A DNA stretch of 64,000 nt from Tamarix chinensis. Lineage: Eukaryota; Streptophyta; Magnoliopsida; Caryophyllales; Tamaricaceae. Under the pieces are notes generated by a model. The model made no database searches. It saw only the letters and a list, made by a program, of their open reading frames with translations, and was not told the DNA's origin. Shown here piece after piece: positions 13,220 through 25,093 of the stretch. The stretch's first letter is position 1. Each line of letters opens with the position of its first letter. The stretch is taken from assembly GCA_030549775.1 (NCBI GenBank), contig CM060177.1:87949236-88013235 (forward strand). The letters are read 5' to 3'. A program made the translations under genes and the position numbers.

Positions 13220-16150
13220 TGAGTTCTCCGGTACAAATGATGATGTTGTAGTTACCTATAATGATAGTGATGTAGATGTGTTTCTGGACACTGATAGATA
13301 GAACAAGATCGTTGATATATAGATCTTGGATTATGGATGCTCTTACAATATATGTCCTAACCAAAGTTAGTTTTAGACATTTGAGGTGACTTAGGGTGGA
13401 GTTATCTTGATGGGAAATGATATTGCTTGTAAAGTTGCTGAGATAGGGATAGTGAAGGTGAGGACACATGACGGTGTAGCCAAGACACTATCTAATGTGA
13501 GAAATTTCCTAGAGATTACCAAGACCGTCACATCTTTGAGATCATTGGATTGAAATGGGTACCAGTTTTATGAGGATGGTACGCTAAGAGTTACAAAAGA
13601 GGATTCGATAGCTATGAAGGGGAAGCAAGCGAGACACTGTATGAATTGGTGGGTTCCATTGCTATAGGGACAACAACTATAATATTACCGATGCTTTCAG
13701 ACTCATATGTTATGAGAATTTAGCACATGAGGCTAGGACATATGAGTGTCAAGGGTCTGACTGAGCTATCTAAGAGGAGTTTGTTGGATGGACAGAGTAC
13801 GAGTACTATAGACTTCTATGAGACCTATTCATTTGGAAAGTAGAAGAGGGTTAGCTTTTTAATAGCTAAGCATAGTATAAGAGGGCCTCTTGAGTATATC
13901 CATTCAGATTTGTGGGGTCTAGCAAGAGTGGTTTCCAAAGAAGGTTCACAGCTTTTACTCACATTTATTAATAACTTCTTTATAAAGGTAAGGGTTTATT
14001 TCTTAAAGCATAAGAATGATGTTTTTGGTGTTTTCAAATGCTAGAAGACCTTCATAAAGAAGAAGATTGGAAATTAGATTAAGTGTCTTAAGATAGATAA
14101 TGGTCTTGAGTTTGTTGAGAAGAGTTTAACTAATTTCTTCCAAGACCATAGGATAGCGAGACACCGCACCTGTGTTGGGAGACCAGAGCAAAATGGGGTT
14201 GCTGAGCAGATGAACATAATCCTATTGGAGTAGACTCATTGTTTGTTATCATAGGGACAGCTAGTTCGAGAATTTTAGGCTAAGGCGGTTCACATGGCTA
14301 CATACTTGGTGAATCAGTCACCAAATTGGTTCATTAAGTTAAAGACACCTGAGAATTTATGGTATAGTAAGACAGCTGATTACTCTAATTTACATGTCTT
14401 TGTTTACACTACTTATGCTTATGTGAATGATGGTAAACTTGAGCCAAGATCCAAGAAGTGTATTTTTCTTTTCTTTACATCCAGAGTGAAGGGGCATAGG
14501 TTATAGGACCTGAATGCATCCAAATTCTTGACTAGCAGAGATTTTACCTTTAATGAGTCTATGATCCTCTAGAAGACTGAGTTTTTTCATGGTGTAACTA
14601 AGAAGGTGGAGCAGGATATAGCTTCAGGCCAAGTGCAGGTTAAGGTTGAGTTGCATGGTATAGACCCTTCTAATAGCCTCAATATTCTTGAAGTGGGAGG
14701 ATCCAAGTAGCAGGTAGTGCGAAGGGATGTTGCTCCACGCAGAGCACAGAGGATTGTTAAGCCTTGGTCAAGTACGGCTGTGAAGAATTGGTTGGTTATG
14801 CTTTATCTAGTACATTGACTGCTATTGATTTGCATGAGCCAACATTAATCTTGGAGGCTATTGAGAGTACAAATTCTGCTAAGTGGTGCAGTGCTATGGA
14901 GGAGGAGATGGATTCCTTATTAAAGAATCGAGCATGGGAACTTGTGGAAGAACATAGGAAGAAAATATTATTGATTGCAAGTGGGTGCACAAGTTCAAAC
15001 AAGGAGCTCTAGGGGTCGAGAGGTGAGATACAAGGTTGTTTAGTTACACATAGATTTAATAAGATTCCAAGTGTGGAATACAACAAGGTATTTTCTCCTA
15101 TGATTAGACATACTTCTATTTGTACTTTTCTTGCACTTGTGACTATGCTTGATTTTTAGTTAGCGCAGTTGGATATTAAAACTACATTTTTGCATGGTGA
15201 GCTTGAGGAAGTGATTTACATACGATGGCCTGATGGGTTTATGGTTGAGGGGATATGTGATGAGGTGTGCCTATTGAAGAGGTCACTATATAGTCTAAAC
15301 TAGTCTACTAGATAGTTGTATAAATGATCTGATCAATTTATTCTTGAACATGGTGTCTTAAGGAGTGAGTATAATGGATGTGTATACTTGAAGGAGACGG
15401 ATGATGGATTTTTTTATATATTTTTCTATCCGTTGATAACATGCTTTTGGTAGAAAAAGATATGTCTGATGTTGATAAGGTGAAGGCAATATTGAAGAGT
15501 AAGTTTGAGATAAAGGATCTTGGAGCTGCAAAGAGGATCATTGGCATAGAGATCATTAGAAACTGTGAGTAGAAGCTTTTATAATTTTCATAAGAGTTCT
15601 ATGTGAATAAGATGTTGGAGAGATTTTATATGATGGATGCCAAGATGATAAGCACTTTATTGGATACTCAATTCATATTATCTGATTTATCTTGTTCCAA
15701 ATCTAAAGAGGAAGAGGAGTTCATGATGATCATTCCATATTTGAATGTTGTTAGATGTATCATGCATGCTATGGCATGTAACTGGCTAGATATTCCTCAA
15801 ACTGTTAGTGTTGTTAGTCAATATATGGCGAATTTGGGAAAGGCTCACTGGCAAGCATGAAGTGGATCCTTAGGTACTTGAAGGGAACAACATCCACCTA
15901 TATTGAGTATGGAAGATAAACTAATTCACCGGTTGGGTTCGTGGACCTTGATTATGGTGGAGACCTTGATAAAAGGAAATCCACCAATGGATATGTTTTC
16001 TATGTTGGTAGTCCAGCCATTAGCTCGAGGTCTTCCTTACAGAAGGTGATGGCCTTATCTACTACAAAGGCAGAGTATATGGCCATGAAGCCCTCTGTTA
16101 GATCAGTGTTTTGTAGAGGTCTTTACATGTCATGCATCATAAATTATGTG
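13220..16150 (+). pseudogene. Copia pol remnant: protease, integrase, RT, RNase H
   Basis: The protease region near 13325 has ILDYGCSYNICP, where the usual D-S-G centre is changed to DYG. The integrase has LRHMRLGHMS-like HHCC sequence near 13715-13770 and catalytic positions in YIHSDLWG (about 13900), KIDNGLEF (about 14092) and GRPEQNGVAEQM (about 14180). The RT has a WCSAMEEEMDSLLKNRAWEL block at 14884-14945 and TFLHGELEEVIYI; the YVDDM box reads SVDNM near 15433, so a catalytic aspartate is lost. RNase H ends GYVFYVGSPAISSRSS and STTKAEYMA at about 15990-16085. At least ten stops or shifts are present. Confidence 0.88.
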
Positions 16151-16152
16151 CC

Positions 16153-16162
16153 AAGGTGGAGA
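16153..16162 (+). other. Copia polypurine tract
   Basis: AAGGTGGAGA lies directly before ATTGTGAG, where the 3' LTR starts. AAGGTGGAGA is the common plant Copia polypurine tract. Confidence 0.75.
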
Positions 16163-16164
16163 AT

Positions 16165-16676
16165 TGTGAGTTTTGACTGGGCATTTAAGAATAACATAAC
16201 ATTGTGTTCGTTCGTGCAGGTGTTGGCGAAGTTTTGTGTAGTATAGAGATTTATTTAAGAAATATAGGAGTCTCATGTTAATAAATATTGTATGTGTTTT
16301 GGGCAAAAGTCGAGAGTAAAGAAATAAATATAGGGGTCCCATGTTTCCTAAATACATATTATATTTTTTTTCTTTATTTCCAAACATGCTATTTTTCCCT
16401 GTAGGGTTTTTTCTTATATAAAAGGATACATATGAAACCCTAATAGTCAAGAATCATGCATCCCAACTTCTTCTTCTTTTCTATGCGAAGAGAATTTTAG
16501 ATTTGTGTAATTGATTGATTCGTTAGTTTAATCATCTTATAGTTATACAAGAGCGTGAATAAAGATCTCTATTTTTTCCTCAATTGTTATATTTTATGAT
16601 TGAATCCTCAATTATTCATATTCTTATTAATTTCAATTTATTTGGTATCTTTCTAATCCACGCTAATTCCACAACA
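16165..16676 (+). repeat. Copia 3' LTR
   Basis: It starts TGTGAGTTTTGACTGGG after the polypurine tract and ends ...CCACAACA. It is 512 bp, against about 547 bp for the 5' LTR. The difference and the many substitutions mark an old insertion. Confidence 0.85.
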
Positions 16677-16929
16677 AGTTTTTTAGAGGATGAGGAGATT
16701 GGGTTCTATGTTATCACTATCCTATTAGGCTAGTATGTTCAGCTTTTTCACTTTCTATTCTTTAGATGTACATAGGATCCATTTGGTAAACGTTAAGGTA
16801 TGCAAGTGATAGGTTGATGGAAAATATTTGACAAGTTGGTCTTTATACAAGGGCTTATTATCACATGGTGTAGTGAATGAGTAGAAATTTTGTACTATAC
16901 ATGCTAAATGGTTTGTTGATATATTGTCT

Positions 16930-17060
16930 GCATGCTTTTCTAGGTGACTCAGTAACTTTGTTCATGGATGATGGCTTGGGTATGGTCATGTTAGTGATTC
17001 AATATATTCATAGTCATATTAAGCTTGTATAGTTAATGGGTTTTGCTTTTATTTTCTTTA
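16930..17060 (+). other. Conserved coding-like segment in the left palindrome arm, unknown function
   Basis: The translation contains GDSVTLFMDDGLGMVMLVIQ and then YIHSHIK. Its inverted partner at 23055-23249 gives the closely similar GDLSTLFVDDGLGMVMLVIY. A frame break precedes it. I do not recognise the family. It lies upstream of the mariner transposase, as a 5' part of the element or captured sequence would. Confidence 0.4.
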
Positions 17061-17420
17061 TTTGTTTGCTATATTTGTGTATTATTATGTCATGTCAACT
17101 CATATATAATTTGTTATGTAATAATATACAATGTATATCATGAGCTATAGATATAAAGTCTTTTTCTTTTGTAAGAATGGAGGTTGTGAAAGGGAAAAAC
17201 CATACTTGGTCATGAGAATTGACAAATATTGTGAAAAATCAAAGATTAATGTAATCATTATAATTTTTTAGTTTACTTTATTTATATTGTATCAAGTTCA
17301 TTATGGTGGTTTTACTACCTCATAATTCATGCAAACTCTTGACGCTAATTATTTTTTGGCATACAATATTTACATATACAAAAAAAATTCTCAAATGGGA
17401 AAAGATGGTCAATCTATAAT

Positions 17421-18445
17421 GCTTTATTAGAAAGGAGTGTTAATGGGAGGCTAAAACAAGATATAATAATAAAAAATGCTCCTTTAGTTTCCATGCATAT
17501 ATGAATGGTACAGAGGATTTGGAAACGAGCAAAAGACACTCCAAATGGTGTAGAAGTTGATATGTCTCATAGGAGAACGATAAATTATGGTTGGAAAAGA
17601 GTTCAAGTTGATTTTAATTGAATTCTTCAAATTCCTCTACATCAAAAAACAATTTTAAAGTGACTTTATGAATATTTGAACATTACCTATAAGACCATAT
17701 TTAGACTTGTGAGATAAGGTCTCATTCGTCGCCATTCAAACGCCACTAAACCATACTATAAGGGAGAACATAAGAGAGAGAACTTGCATTTTTATATAGA
17801 TATTCTTGACCACTACTAGAGCATGAATCACATAGGTAAAGTGATGTTTTTGGTTGATATGGCTTGCCCAAGGTTCGAGAATGAAGAAAAAAAAGTTCTT
17901 TCTAGAAAAGTAAGTATCTTCCCACTTGTCACCATGCAATTGGCACACAGAAGAAGCTTAAATCTAGATGTTGGGACTTTGGAGATAAAATGGATTGCCT
18001 CGGTAAAGAAAGGGACTATAAGGACATATTTAATTGAAAAAATTATACCATCCATTCAAAGTAAGTGGCCAAGAGAAGATTTAGGAAAACTATATTTATT
18101 CAACGGGATGATGCAAGGATACATGTCAATCCAAATGGTTAATAATTTCATAATTTCAACTAGCTGCTTCAGAAAATGCCCTTAACATTTGATTAATGTG
18201 TCAACCATCAAACTCCATGGATTTAAATATTTTGGATCTTGGGTTTTTTTTCATCTCTATTCAAGCATTACAAGATAAGGAGTGGCCAAGGAATGTTGAA
18301 GAACTTACCAATGTAGTTTAGAAGACCTTTCATGAATAGCTTATAAGGAAGTTGAATAATGTTTTCTTAACTCTATAGTTGCGCATTCAAGAGATCATGA
18401 AGCATGGGGAATTAATAAATTTGAATATATTACAACTTTTTTATG
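17421..18445 (+). pseudogene. Mariner-like transposase, left copy, with internal deletion
   Basis: The N-terminal half (17421-17815) reads LLERSVNGRLKQD, RIWKRAKDTPNGVEVDMSH and LIRRHSNATKPYYKGEHKRE. The catalytic half reads KVMFLVDMACPRFE (17841), GTLEIKW and YLIEKIIPSIQSKWP; in another frame it reads IFIQRDDARIHVNPNG near 18093 (second catalytic Asp) and NSMDLNILDLGFF near 18213 (third Asp of the plant DD39D type). The first acidic block, HIDEK.FYMTK, is present in the right copy but absent here: about 135 bp is missing between 17815 and 17823. Stops and at least two frameshifts also make it dead. It runs towards the palindrome axis. Confidence 0.85.
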
Positions 18446-18467
18446 TGTGGGATATTATATTTATTTG

Positions 18468-21400
18468 ATCCCCCGTGGTTCATGATCTCCTGCATGTACA
18501 CTATAGAGTCTAGAAAACTTTATTTACCTTTTTCTAGGGTAATCATCAGAGGACTTATAAAGTCCATTGAAAAGTTCTTCAACAATTCTTGGATACTCCT
18601 TGTTTTATAATGCTTGAATAAAGGTAAAAAATCCTAAGATCCAAAATATTTAAATCTAAGGAGTTGACACATTAATTGAATGCCAAAGACATTTTGTAAA
18701 GCATCTAGTCAAGATTCTTCATCATTTGGATCAACATGTGTCCTTGCATAATCCTACTAAATAAATTTAGTTTCTTTCCTAACTCCTCTCTAGGCTACTT
18801 ACTTTGAACGTATAACTTCTTTGATAAAAAAAAACGTCCTTATAGTTTGTCTTTTGACTGAGATAATCGGTTTTATCTCCAAAGTCCCGACACCTTAATT
18901 TTAGCTTCTTATATATGTTGGTTGAATGGTCACAAGTGTGAATACTCCTATTTTTCCATAAAACACTCTATGTCCTTTATCATTAAAACTTGGATGAGCC
19001 ATAGTATACAAAAACATCACTTTACCAATGTAATTATTACTCTAATAGATGCATAAGGGATCTTCTTCAATAGCAAGTAAATAACAAGTCTTAAATTTCT
19101 TTGTCATGTAGAACTGTTTTTCATCAATATGAATAGTATTGTGCATACCAACAAACCTAGTATCATGAGATAAGTTATATTGGTTGAGCATATCTATGCA
19201 AAACTACAAGAAAACATTTTTATGTTCTTCCTTAAATTATGGTTTATTGATGTTTGAATGATGATTTATCACACTCCTAAATTTACCAAAAAAATAAATT
19301 TTAACAAGAGCAATTGTTTAAAGTATTGGGTGATATGCTAGAACCATCACTAAGAAAGGTATGACCAATAACTAACTTATACCAGTTGTGAGGCCAAAAA
19401 CAACTTGAACTCAAAGATTAGATGTGATCAACACCTAATCCAAGATCTAAGATAAAAAAACAACAATAGACAAACAATAGACAAAGAGAGAGATTTCAAA
19501 AACAAAAAGGGTTTACAATACTTGATGTCCCAATAAGGGAACATTGGAACAAAATAAATATAACTAGAACAAGAGAAAACGGATATCCCTAAAGAAATAC
19601 TCTAACTCAACCTAAGCTGCTACAACTATCAACAAAACCTTCAAGGTTAAGACCGACCATTGAATATACATAGGCCCATAAAATAAAATCTATCAATATA
19701 ATAGTGCTAAGTAAACCACTACGGAACACTGATATGCAAATGCCATATGGAGCACATAAGAGGTAATACATGATAAGCATGGCTTAAAGACATCTCAAAA
19801 AAATTGAGACAACAAGATACAAGAATCATGCTATCACATTTACCTTATATAAGCCACATGCTCATCATATTATCATACTTAACTCAATTACAACCCTCTC
19901 ATAAACTAACATTATGGTTACCAAAACCACTTCAACATAGCTTATAACCATAGGATAGTGCACAAGGAAACTACCAAACTAACCTCCCGAATTAAACCCC
20001 AAACCATTCTAAAGACCACCATACAAAGTTACTTTATTTTAATTTTCTTGATGGTTGATAATCACAAATCAAGGACACTCTTATGCATCAGACTTACTAG
20101 CGCACAAGTAACACAATATTCTGAACCTTTGTAACATAGATATGCACCAAGTACCATGGTCATATTGGCACAACAAGGAAAAATAGTACCCTCCCATCCT
20201 AGGAAATTTAATCCTTAAGTATGTATACCCTCTAAAAAGTATCAAAAACTAAATAGATTATACTAAGGCCTTAATCAAAATGTCGAGGCATTGGATAAAA
20301 CCACCAACCAAATCAAGGCTCCTACCTCATCTCTAGGATAGACAACCTTAAATAGCCATCATTTCTAATTCTCGACACCTTTCACTTGAAATAGTAATAT
20401 TTTATTGGGTGATCACAATTTCCATATAATACACATATGATATAATCCACACTTAAACATTTCCCATTTTATCCGATTATTTAAGTCAACCCTAAGGTCG
20501 ATAGTCTAAGCCTAAGTTAAATTCAATACTAAGTCAACCTAAGAATCAACTAAGGCCATCCTATTTTTGATTATTCACACTTAGGCATGTTTTATTCACT
20601 AATGACCAAAATTCCCTTAAACCTGAATTATCTCATTTTTTAACCATTTTAATACTAAACTTAATACAATTTAACCATTCTCATGAAAAGGAAAAGAGAC
20701 ATTATTAATAATATCACATTATCATAAATGATATGTTTATGAAATTTCTAACAATGGGAAAGGACTATTTTATCCCAACACATAACTTAAGCATATAAGC
20801 ACAACATTACTAAACACGCTTACTTATCATACTATTATTCATATACTTTTCATACTTAACATCAAGTAACACATGGTAGGCATACATGTTGTAAAATTTT
20901 AGATTTTATGCGAAAACACTAAATTATCCCCAAAGCAAGCCAAACTTTAATAAATTATAACTACACCGAAACAAACTCAAATCTCAACACATCATACACC
21001 AAACTTCAAGAAAATCATGCAAGGAATTGAATGGAAAGATCAAAATTATAAGAAAATAATTCATAAATGACCATCATGCCCTTAGCATAGCCCTTAATGT
21101 GACTCATGCATAATTATCCTACAAATATCCAACCCTAATATAGTATGCTATTATACATATATTAAAATACATGAATCAAGCATGTTCTCACATAAACTTT
21201 CATGCCCACATAAGTACGAAAAAATTACTACAATGATGGTATGTTCATATACTTTATATAAAATTATAAGAAAGGCATAAATCACAACTAAGCACAACAA
21301 ACAAACCCTATCATGCTTACACATGATATTCACATAATAGCAGAAGCTTATGGGATACCTATTTTCTAAGAAAAATAGAAAAAAGTAAAATAGAAGAATC

Positions 21401-22720
21401 CACCAAAATCCCTAACTCCCAATTATTCTTCCTTTTTCTTAGAAACATTAAAAAAACATAATTAGACCCAACACAATGAAATAACAAGACACTAACAAAT
21501 AATCAAAAATCAAAAAGAAAATAGAGGCATACCCAAGCTATAGGTGGCGCACCACAAGAAGAGGAAAGGGGATTCGACTCTTAAATTTATATCTAAAATC
21601 TAACACACTTATATTTAAAGAAAATATAGCAATGCTAGATAAAGGATCAAGAGAAGAAAAATCAAGAAAGAAAATAGAGGAAAGATAGATGGGAGGTTTA
21701 GTTCCTTCAACTCAAGAACAAGGATGGAAGCTCTCAACGCTTTGACAATATTAAAGAAAGAGTTGAGTGGACAAAATATAACAAAGATTGAATGAAAATT
21801 AAGAACAAGGCACAAATGGGACATATGGCAGAAAAAAGGTTCCAAAATGAATAAGTAAATAAGGAGAGATGACATGACGCTTGTTTCACTAACACTTGAT
21901 TAAAAGAGGTGATGGGAGGTGTATAAGAAAGTGGTTGAGAGGTAAGATGATGCGACACTAGGCAAGATTTTTGGTTACAGGTAATGAGTGCAGGAAAAAA
22001 TTTGGTCCAAGTGAGGGAAGTTTTAGAGAAGGCCAAGGGCAAAGGTAGGGACAACCTCAAAAATGCGTGAAAAATAATTTAACACAACACTCAAATGACC
22101 ATTAGTTGACTACCATTCATCCTCCTAGGCCACCTAATGCTACCCATTTTCCAACCACCTTAGTCAACCTATTCTAAGCCTTGATTGACCGCCAATCACC
22201 AAAAATCATTTTCTTCCATTTTTAAGCTAGTTTACCTAATTCATTTTCTACCCCAACCCAAAAAACAAATAATTACACATCCAACACATATTATCCATCA
22301 ATAATTTATATGATAAGATTCATATAGAAATTCAAATTGTAATTATGTTTTTAATTAGGTTTTATAGGAAACGGGTTATTACATGATGAATGAGACCTTA
22401 TTTCACGAGTATAAGTAAGTTTATATAGCTAAAATTTAATTATTTTTTCAGGTGACCGCAAAGGTGTTCGTTGATGTAGATAAATTTGAAGGATTTAATT
22501 TAAGTTAGCTTAAACTCTTTTCCTACCACAATTTCTTATTCTTCTATTTGATACATCAACCTCAACACTATTCATAAAGTATTTTGCTCATTTCAAAATC
22601 TATCACACCATGTATATATGTATTGGAAATAAAGTAGCAACCTCTTTCATTGTATCTCATTTATGTCTCCGAGTAACACTCATTTCTAGTAAAGCATTAT
22701 ATATCGACCATCTTTACCCA
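18468..22720 (-). pseudogene. Mariner-like transposase, right copy, split by a solo LTR
   Basis: The N-terminal part is at about 22720-22389 (LLEMSVTRRHK, EVDVSNRRIRNCGRKRV). The rest is at 19258-18468. It keeps HIDEKQFYMTKKFKTCYLL near 19120, the first catalytic Asp block that the left copy lacks, then YIGKVMFLYTMAHPSF, VFYGKIGVFTLVTIQPTYIR, GVGTLEIKPIISVKR and a DYARTHVDPND block. The third-Asp region is degraded. Several stops are present and a 3.1-kb LTR interrupts it at 19264-22383. It is the mirror image of the left copy and is also dead. Confidence 0.83.
19264..22383 (-). repeat. Solo LTR (Gypsy-type, 3120 bp, minus orientation) with TSD TGATG
   Basis: On the minus strand it starts TGTAATAACCCG (22383) and ends near GGAGTGTGATAAAT (19264). 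TGATG flanks it at 19259-19263 and 22384-22388. The other arm of the palindrome supplies the empty site (AGGTCTCATTCGTCGCC near 17718), confirming insertion into the mariner transposase. There is no internal region and no second LTR, so it is a solo LTR. It is related to the LTR-like DNA at 5735-10961. No coding sequence; open stretches inside are chance. Confidence 0.8.
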
Positions 22721-23054
22721 TTTGATTAGTTTTTCCTTGTCATTCCTTTTTGAGATATGTTAAAATTGTCTATATATGTAAAAAAATTTATTCTAAAAAA
22801 TAATTAGCATCAGGGTTTGTATGAATTATGAGATCATAAAAACCACTACAATAAACTTGAGACAAAATAAATAAAGCATACTAAAACATTATAGTAGCAA
22901 CATCAATCTTTGACTTTTCATAATATTTGTCAATTCTCTTATCTAAGTATGTTTTTTTCTCTTGCACACTCTCCATTCTTAAGCAATAAAGAGAGTAGAT
23001 ATTCATAGCTCATGATATACACGGTATATTATTACATAATAGTTTATATATGAG

Positions 23055-23249
23055 TCAACGTGAAATAATAATAAAAATGAAGCAACCAAAATGAGGGGGA
23101 AAAGAAAAATCCATTAAATATACATGTCTAATGTGACTATGAATATAATAAATCACTAACATGACCATACCAAGGCCATCATCCACGAACAGAGTTGACA
23201 AGTCACCCAAAAAAGCATGCAGATAATACATCAGCAAACCATTTAGCAT
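23055..23249 (-). other. Conserved coding-like segment in the right palindrome arm, unknown function
   Basis: This is a 64-aa open stretch containing GDLSTLFVDDGLGMVMLVIY. It is the inverted counterpart of 16930-17060 and is upstream of the right transposase in its own orientation. No known domain was recognised. It is probably part of the transposon arm rather than a host gene. Confidence 0.4.
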
Positions 23250-24307
23250 TTAGCATTTGATAATAATCATCTAGATAAATATTAACTTGTCAAGTATTTT
23301 CCATTAACTCATTATTCACATACTCAACACTTTTTAAATGACTCTTATGTATCTCCAAAGGATAGAAAGTGAAAAAGCCAAACATACTTCCATAATAGGA
23401 AAGTGACAACATATAATCCAATATCCTCATTGGCTATAAAACATGAATCGAATAAGTGAGAGACAATCTCATCATACACTCAAAATTGTGAATTAGAGAA
23501 GTGAGCAATACCTTCCTAAGTTATGATAAAAGGGTAAAAGCTCTTCTCTATATCAAACGTATAACCTCTTTAACATTAGAAATACTATTTCAAAGTAAAT
23601 TGGTATATGTAGAAGGGGTCTAGGAGTAGCTTTATCTATTCCTAAAATCTTTAGATTATGACAAGACCTAGAAACTCTTTAGCTACATGGGTAACACGCA
23701 AGCCTTTTCCCCCTCTAATAAATAAAGTCACACAAAACCAATAAGACCACAACTATAGGAAGCCAAAATAATACTCATTTATCTAACCCTTTTAGTTACA
23801 TCATATGTGAAGTATTTTAAAGCATATCCACTTTTTACTCCTAAATACATGAGAGCTAAAGTTGTGTAAAGAGCCTTAGTTACCCACTCTTCATACTATA
23901 TCTTCTAACCTCAGCTTAATGAAAAGTAATGCCTTAGTATAAGTCCGGTAGATATATTTAATCCTCAAGACAGCATTATCATCATCCTCCAAAATATGTT
24001 TTACATCTGAAATAATGCATACCATGAAAATACTAGAGAGCAATATCAATTTATATTATGGTTCCCTATTTTCTCCTTCATTACTTTGCTTATAATTTTC
24101 TCTTCCTTTAAATACAAAATTTGATTACACTAAAAATATTTTGCTAATGAATCAAGTACCTAAATCACCTTCATCTTCTTCAAAGAACTGATCAAAATCT
24201 AGTTCCAATAAGGGAGAATCAAATTCTCAACTTGGTTCTACCTTCAAATCAAGTACGAAAGTTCCAATTGAAGATTATGTAATTATCATCGGAATAAGAT
24301 CTTTTAC

Positions 24308-24839
24308 CCTTGAGTCCAATTGTACATTAGGAAATATTGAGACAATCACATCTAAATAACCCTCCACTCCCTCATCCTTAGTATTCTTAGTATATGCTAG
24401 AAAATTGTTAATGTCTAATGAAAATATACCTTCGTTACTTATATGAGAAATTCATGTTAATATTTCAAATTTTAGTTCCCGAGTCCATGGTTCTGTAAGT
24501 CCTAAGTATTATTTTGTCTCTTCTTCCTCATTTATAAGTAATGGAATCTATGAATTTGTGTAAGTTTCTCTACATTTCAAAATTTTAAATGTTATTTGAA
24601 AAGAAAATATTAGCTTTCTTGCTACAAATTTAAATTTTGTGATTGTAATTTTCATTTGTTTAAGGAGCTGAATATAGAGAATATGCGAAATGAGTAGTAA
24701 TTATGATGATTTTTAAATTTAATGAGTAGTCAACATAGAGAGATAAAATGTAGTAATTTGGGATAAATCTTGCGTTTAAGTTCATGAATATGTATGAAGC
24801 TTGTAAAATTTCCTGCATTACAAATTAGAGGGAGTAATA

Positions 24840-24870
<31 letters not shown>

Positions 24871-24876
24871 GTAATA

Positions 24877-24930
<54 letters not shown>

Positions 24931-25088
24931 GTTGTGGAGGCCCAAAGTTAAAGAAATACAAAATGTGCTTTCAAAACAGTGCATGTAGCAAACTTTTTAA
25001 TTAAATGTGCTAAAAAAAGTCTATGATTGTAGCACTTCCTTTTTTAAATCAAAACATTCAGAATTAAAAATTTAGCGAACCTATAAAA
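24308..25088. other. AT-rich DNA between the palindrome and LTR-A
   Basis: No gene was recognised. It holds the TAA microsatellite at 24834-24930. The 'gttgtggaggcccaaag' near 24931 resembles 'gttgtgaggccaaaa' in the solo LTR at about 19386. This stretch may therefore be the distal end of an outer LTR that continues at 34626. Confidence 0.35.
24834..24930. repeat. (TAA)n microsatellite
   Basis: About 32 near-perfect trinucleotide units with two TAG interruptions. Confidence 0.95.
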
Positions 25089-25093
25089 TAAGA
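25089..25093. repeat. Target-site duplication of LTR-A, left (TAAGA)
   Basis: It is identical to 34621-34625, directly outside both TG/CA termini. Confidence 0.85.

Larger units (their letters stand above)
11874..16676 (+). mobile_element. Decayed Ty1/Copia retrotransposon (Tork/TNT1-like) with both LTRs
   Basis: Two related LTRs (11874-12420 and 16165-16676) flank a primer-binding-like site, gag, protease, integrase, RT and RNase H in Copia order. Many stops and frameshifts and clearly diverged LTRs show it is old and dead. It sits in the left arm of the mariner palindrome. Comparison with the right arm shows about 45 bp of the target missing at the junction, so no clean target duplication can be named. 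Confidence 0.9.
10962..24307. mobile_element. Large palindrome: two tail-to-tail mariner-like elements (axis near 18456)
   Basis: The left arm (10962-18445) and the right arm (18468-24307) are inverted copies. Matching pairs include 'gatgatggcttgggtatgg' (about 16967) with 'ccataccaaggccatcatc' (about 23164), 'aggtctcattcgtcg' (17718) with 'gatgaatgagacctt' (22385), and 'gtgatgtttttggt' (17841) with its inverse near 19015. Each arm encodes the same mariner transposase running towards the axis. After subtracting a Copia insertion (left) and a solo LTR (right), each arm is about 2.7 kb. The arms are clearly diverged, so the duplication is old. The left outer edge abuts an LTR at 10961. Confidence 0.85.

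Noticed and set aside
21615..22060. Minus-strand hydrophobic frames of 86 and 108 aa
   Set aside because: They lie inside the solo LTR 19264-22383 and match no family; chance frames.
24730..24984. Poly-tyrosine open frame on the minus strand
   Set aside because: Artefact of the (TAA)n microsatellite.
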